Of a stretch of DNA of 33,078 nt, positions 31,914-33,078 are shown piece by piece; positions within the stretch are counted from its first letter, which is position 1, and each line of letters opens with the position of its first letter. The DNA lies in contig LWDI01000052.1 of NCBI GenBank assembly GCA_002083475.1, positions 5,328-38,405 on the forward strand, read 5' to 3'. This DNA comes from Proteobacteria bacterium SG_bin5. GTDB taxonomy: Bacteria > Pseudomonadota > Alphaproteobacteria > Sphingomonadales > Sphingomonadaceae. A program made the position numbers and the translations under genes. The notes below the pieces were generated by a model. It was not told where the DNA came from, did no database searches, and saw nothing but the letters and a program-made list of their open reading frames with translations.

Positions 31914-33078
31914 ATCGCGCTGATCGTGGTGGAATTGGTGATCACTTCGATATCGGTTTTCAGATGCAGCAGCCGCACGCCCGTCTGCGCCAGTGCCCGG
32001 TCGAGCGCGGGGGCGAATTGCTCGGTCGTCTCCACCGTTTCCGCCCAGGCGCCATAGGCACGGCCGAGCGCGGCAAAGTCGGGATTATGGAGTGCCGTGC
32101 CCGACAGCCGCGCCGGGTATTCGCGCTCCTGGTGCATGCGGATCGTGCCATAGCCGCCATTGTCGACCACAATGACGATCATGTTCACACCGTGCTGAAC
32201 GGCGGTGGCCAGTTCCTGCCCGTTCATCAGGAAATCGCCGTCGCCCGCCACCGCGACCACGGTCTTGTCCGGGCAGCGGAGTGCCCCCGCGACCGCTGCC
32301 GGCACGCCATAGCCCATCGCGCCGGCGGTGGGGGCAAGCTGGGTGCCGGGCGGGCCATAATGCCAGTAACGGTGCCACCAGCCGGAGAAATTGCCCGCGC
32401 CATTGCAGATGATCGTGCCTTCGGGCGTCAGCCGTTCGCGCATGGCGAGCACGCACATGCCGAGATCGAGCGCCACGCCTTCGCGCGGTTTGGGCGTGGA
32501 CCAGTCGAGCCATTCGGCATGGGCTTCATGCCCCGCGGACAACGGCCCATGAAGGACGAACCAATTCTTTGCCGGTCCAAGCCACCGGGCAAAATCCTCA
32601 ATGCCAGAACAGATCCGCACCGCGGGATAAACGCGCCCAAGCTCGGCCGGGTCGGGATGGACGTGCACGATCGTCGGCCCGCGGTCGGTTGCCGGTTCGA
32701 TTAGCGTGTAGCCGTCGGTCGTTGCCTCGCCGAGCCGCGCGCCGATGGCGATGATCAGATCAGCCTCGCGCACACGCTTCACCAACTTGGGGTTGGGGCC
32801 ATAACCAAGGTTGCCGGCATACACGGGGCTGGTGTTCGGGATGCAATCCTGCCTGCGAAACGCGGCGGCCACCGGGATGTTCAGCTCTTCGGCCCAACGC
32901 GCGATCATCCGCCCGGCGCGCGCGTTCCATCCGGCTCCACCTGCGATGATCATGGGGCGCTCGGCAAGGCGCAGAATTTCGCCGAATTGCGCCCCTGCGC
33001 TGCCGCATTCACCGGTGGGGCGGGAGGCAATATCCTCTGCCTCCACCTCATCCCTCAACATATCCTCGGGCAGCGCGA
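31901..33078 (-). CDS. TPP-dependent enzyme, acetolactate-synthase-like (5' end outside window)
   Basis: Only the C-terminal two thirds are present; the reading frame stays open to the right edge (ALPEDMLRDEVE spans it), so the PYR domain lies outside. The visible part begins in the central domain (MIIAGGAGWNARAGRMIARWAEELNIPVAAAFRRQDCIPNTSPVYAGNLGYG) and ends with the PP domain, carrying the thiamine pyrophosphate motif GDGDFLMNGQELATAV...VDNGGYG. This is the family of acetolactate synthase large subunit, benzoylformate decarboxylase and similar enzymes. Without the N-terminal Glu and with no small subunit gene nearby, the reaction is not assignable. It converges on the lipoprotein hydrolase. 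Confidence 0.88.
   Translation of the reverse strand, partial: ALPEDMLRDEVEAEDIASRPTGECGSAGAQFGEILRLAERPMIIAGGAGWNARAGRMIARWAEELNIPVAAAFRRQDCIPNTSPVYAGNLGYGPNPKLVKRVREADLIIAIGARLGEATTDGYTLIEPATDRGPTIVHVHPDPAELGRVYPAVRICSGIEDFARWLGPAKNWFVLHGPLSAGHEAHAEWLDWSTPKPREGVALDLGMCVLAMRERLTPEGTIICNGAGNFSGWWHRYWHYGPPGTQLAPTAGAMGYGVPAAVAGALRCPDKTVVAVAGDGDFLMNGQELATAVQHGVNMIVIVVDNGGYGTIRMHQEREYPARLSGTALHNPDFAALGRAYGAWAETVETTEQFAPALDRALAQTGVRLLHLKTDIEVITNSTTISAIRRK

Overview
The window is GC-rich bacterial chromosome. Gene content and order (YfgM-BamB-Der, AroQ-AccB-AccC, a ThiS-ThiG fusion, a Ku/LigD pair, EcfG-like promoter sequences) and the many short palindromic repeats suggest an alphaproteobacterium of the Sphingomonadaceae, probably Sphingomonas-like. 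This assignment is inference. Most genes are housekeeping, but several carry details worth a second look.

Layout, left to right. 1-3034: a truncated dispersed repeat, then an AraC-type regulator behind a long 5' hairpin, then a CRP-like/FAD oxidoreductase fusion. 3117-6526: the two-gene NHEJ operon ku-ligD; the LigD linker contains an in-frame palindromic repeat. 6567-8027: repeat islands around a zinc-finger-less DnaJ. 8142-11595: a tightly packed run of yihY-like, fabI (TTG start), DUF4160, DUF2442 and aroC. 11654-14688: a secreted low-complexity protein, then a divergent pair made of SnoaL-like + AraC on the minus strand and another AraC on the plus strand. 14778-19120: tRNA-Leu(CAA), then yfgM-like, bamB, der and a TusA-like gene, mostly with ATGA overlaps, then an orphan Hpt protein.

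19291-22421 (minus strand): bfd-bfr iron storage behind a 15-bp Fur-like palindrome. Upstream of it lies a three-gene operon of an iodotyrosine-deiodinase-like nitroreductase, DUF3052 and a DUF418 membrane protein. 22666-24885: purL, with a palindromic repeat on each side. 25285-26820 (minus): a membrane-anchored alpha/beta hydrolase and a secreted hypothetical. 26965-29288 (minus): aroQ-accB-accC. 29418-31875 (plus): a short TonB-C-terminus-like protein, thiSG, a 52-residue cysteine-rich secreted peptide and a lipoprotein hydrolase. 31901-33078 (minus): a TPP-dependent enzyme that runs off the window.

Candidates for undescribed biology are the 52-residue Cys-rich exported peptide (30821-30979), the IYD-like gene operon, the in-frame repeat in LigD, the CRP/FAD fusion lacking both canonical cyclic-nucleotide and redox-cysteine residues, and the leader hairpin before the first AraC gene. 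I found no CRISPR array, transposase, integrase or phage gene.
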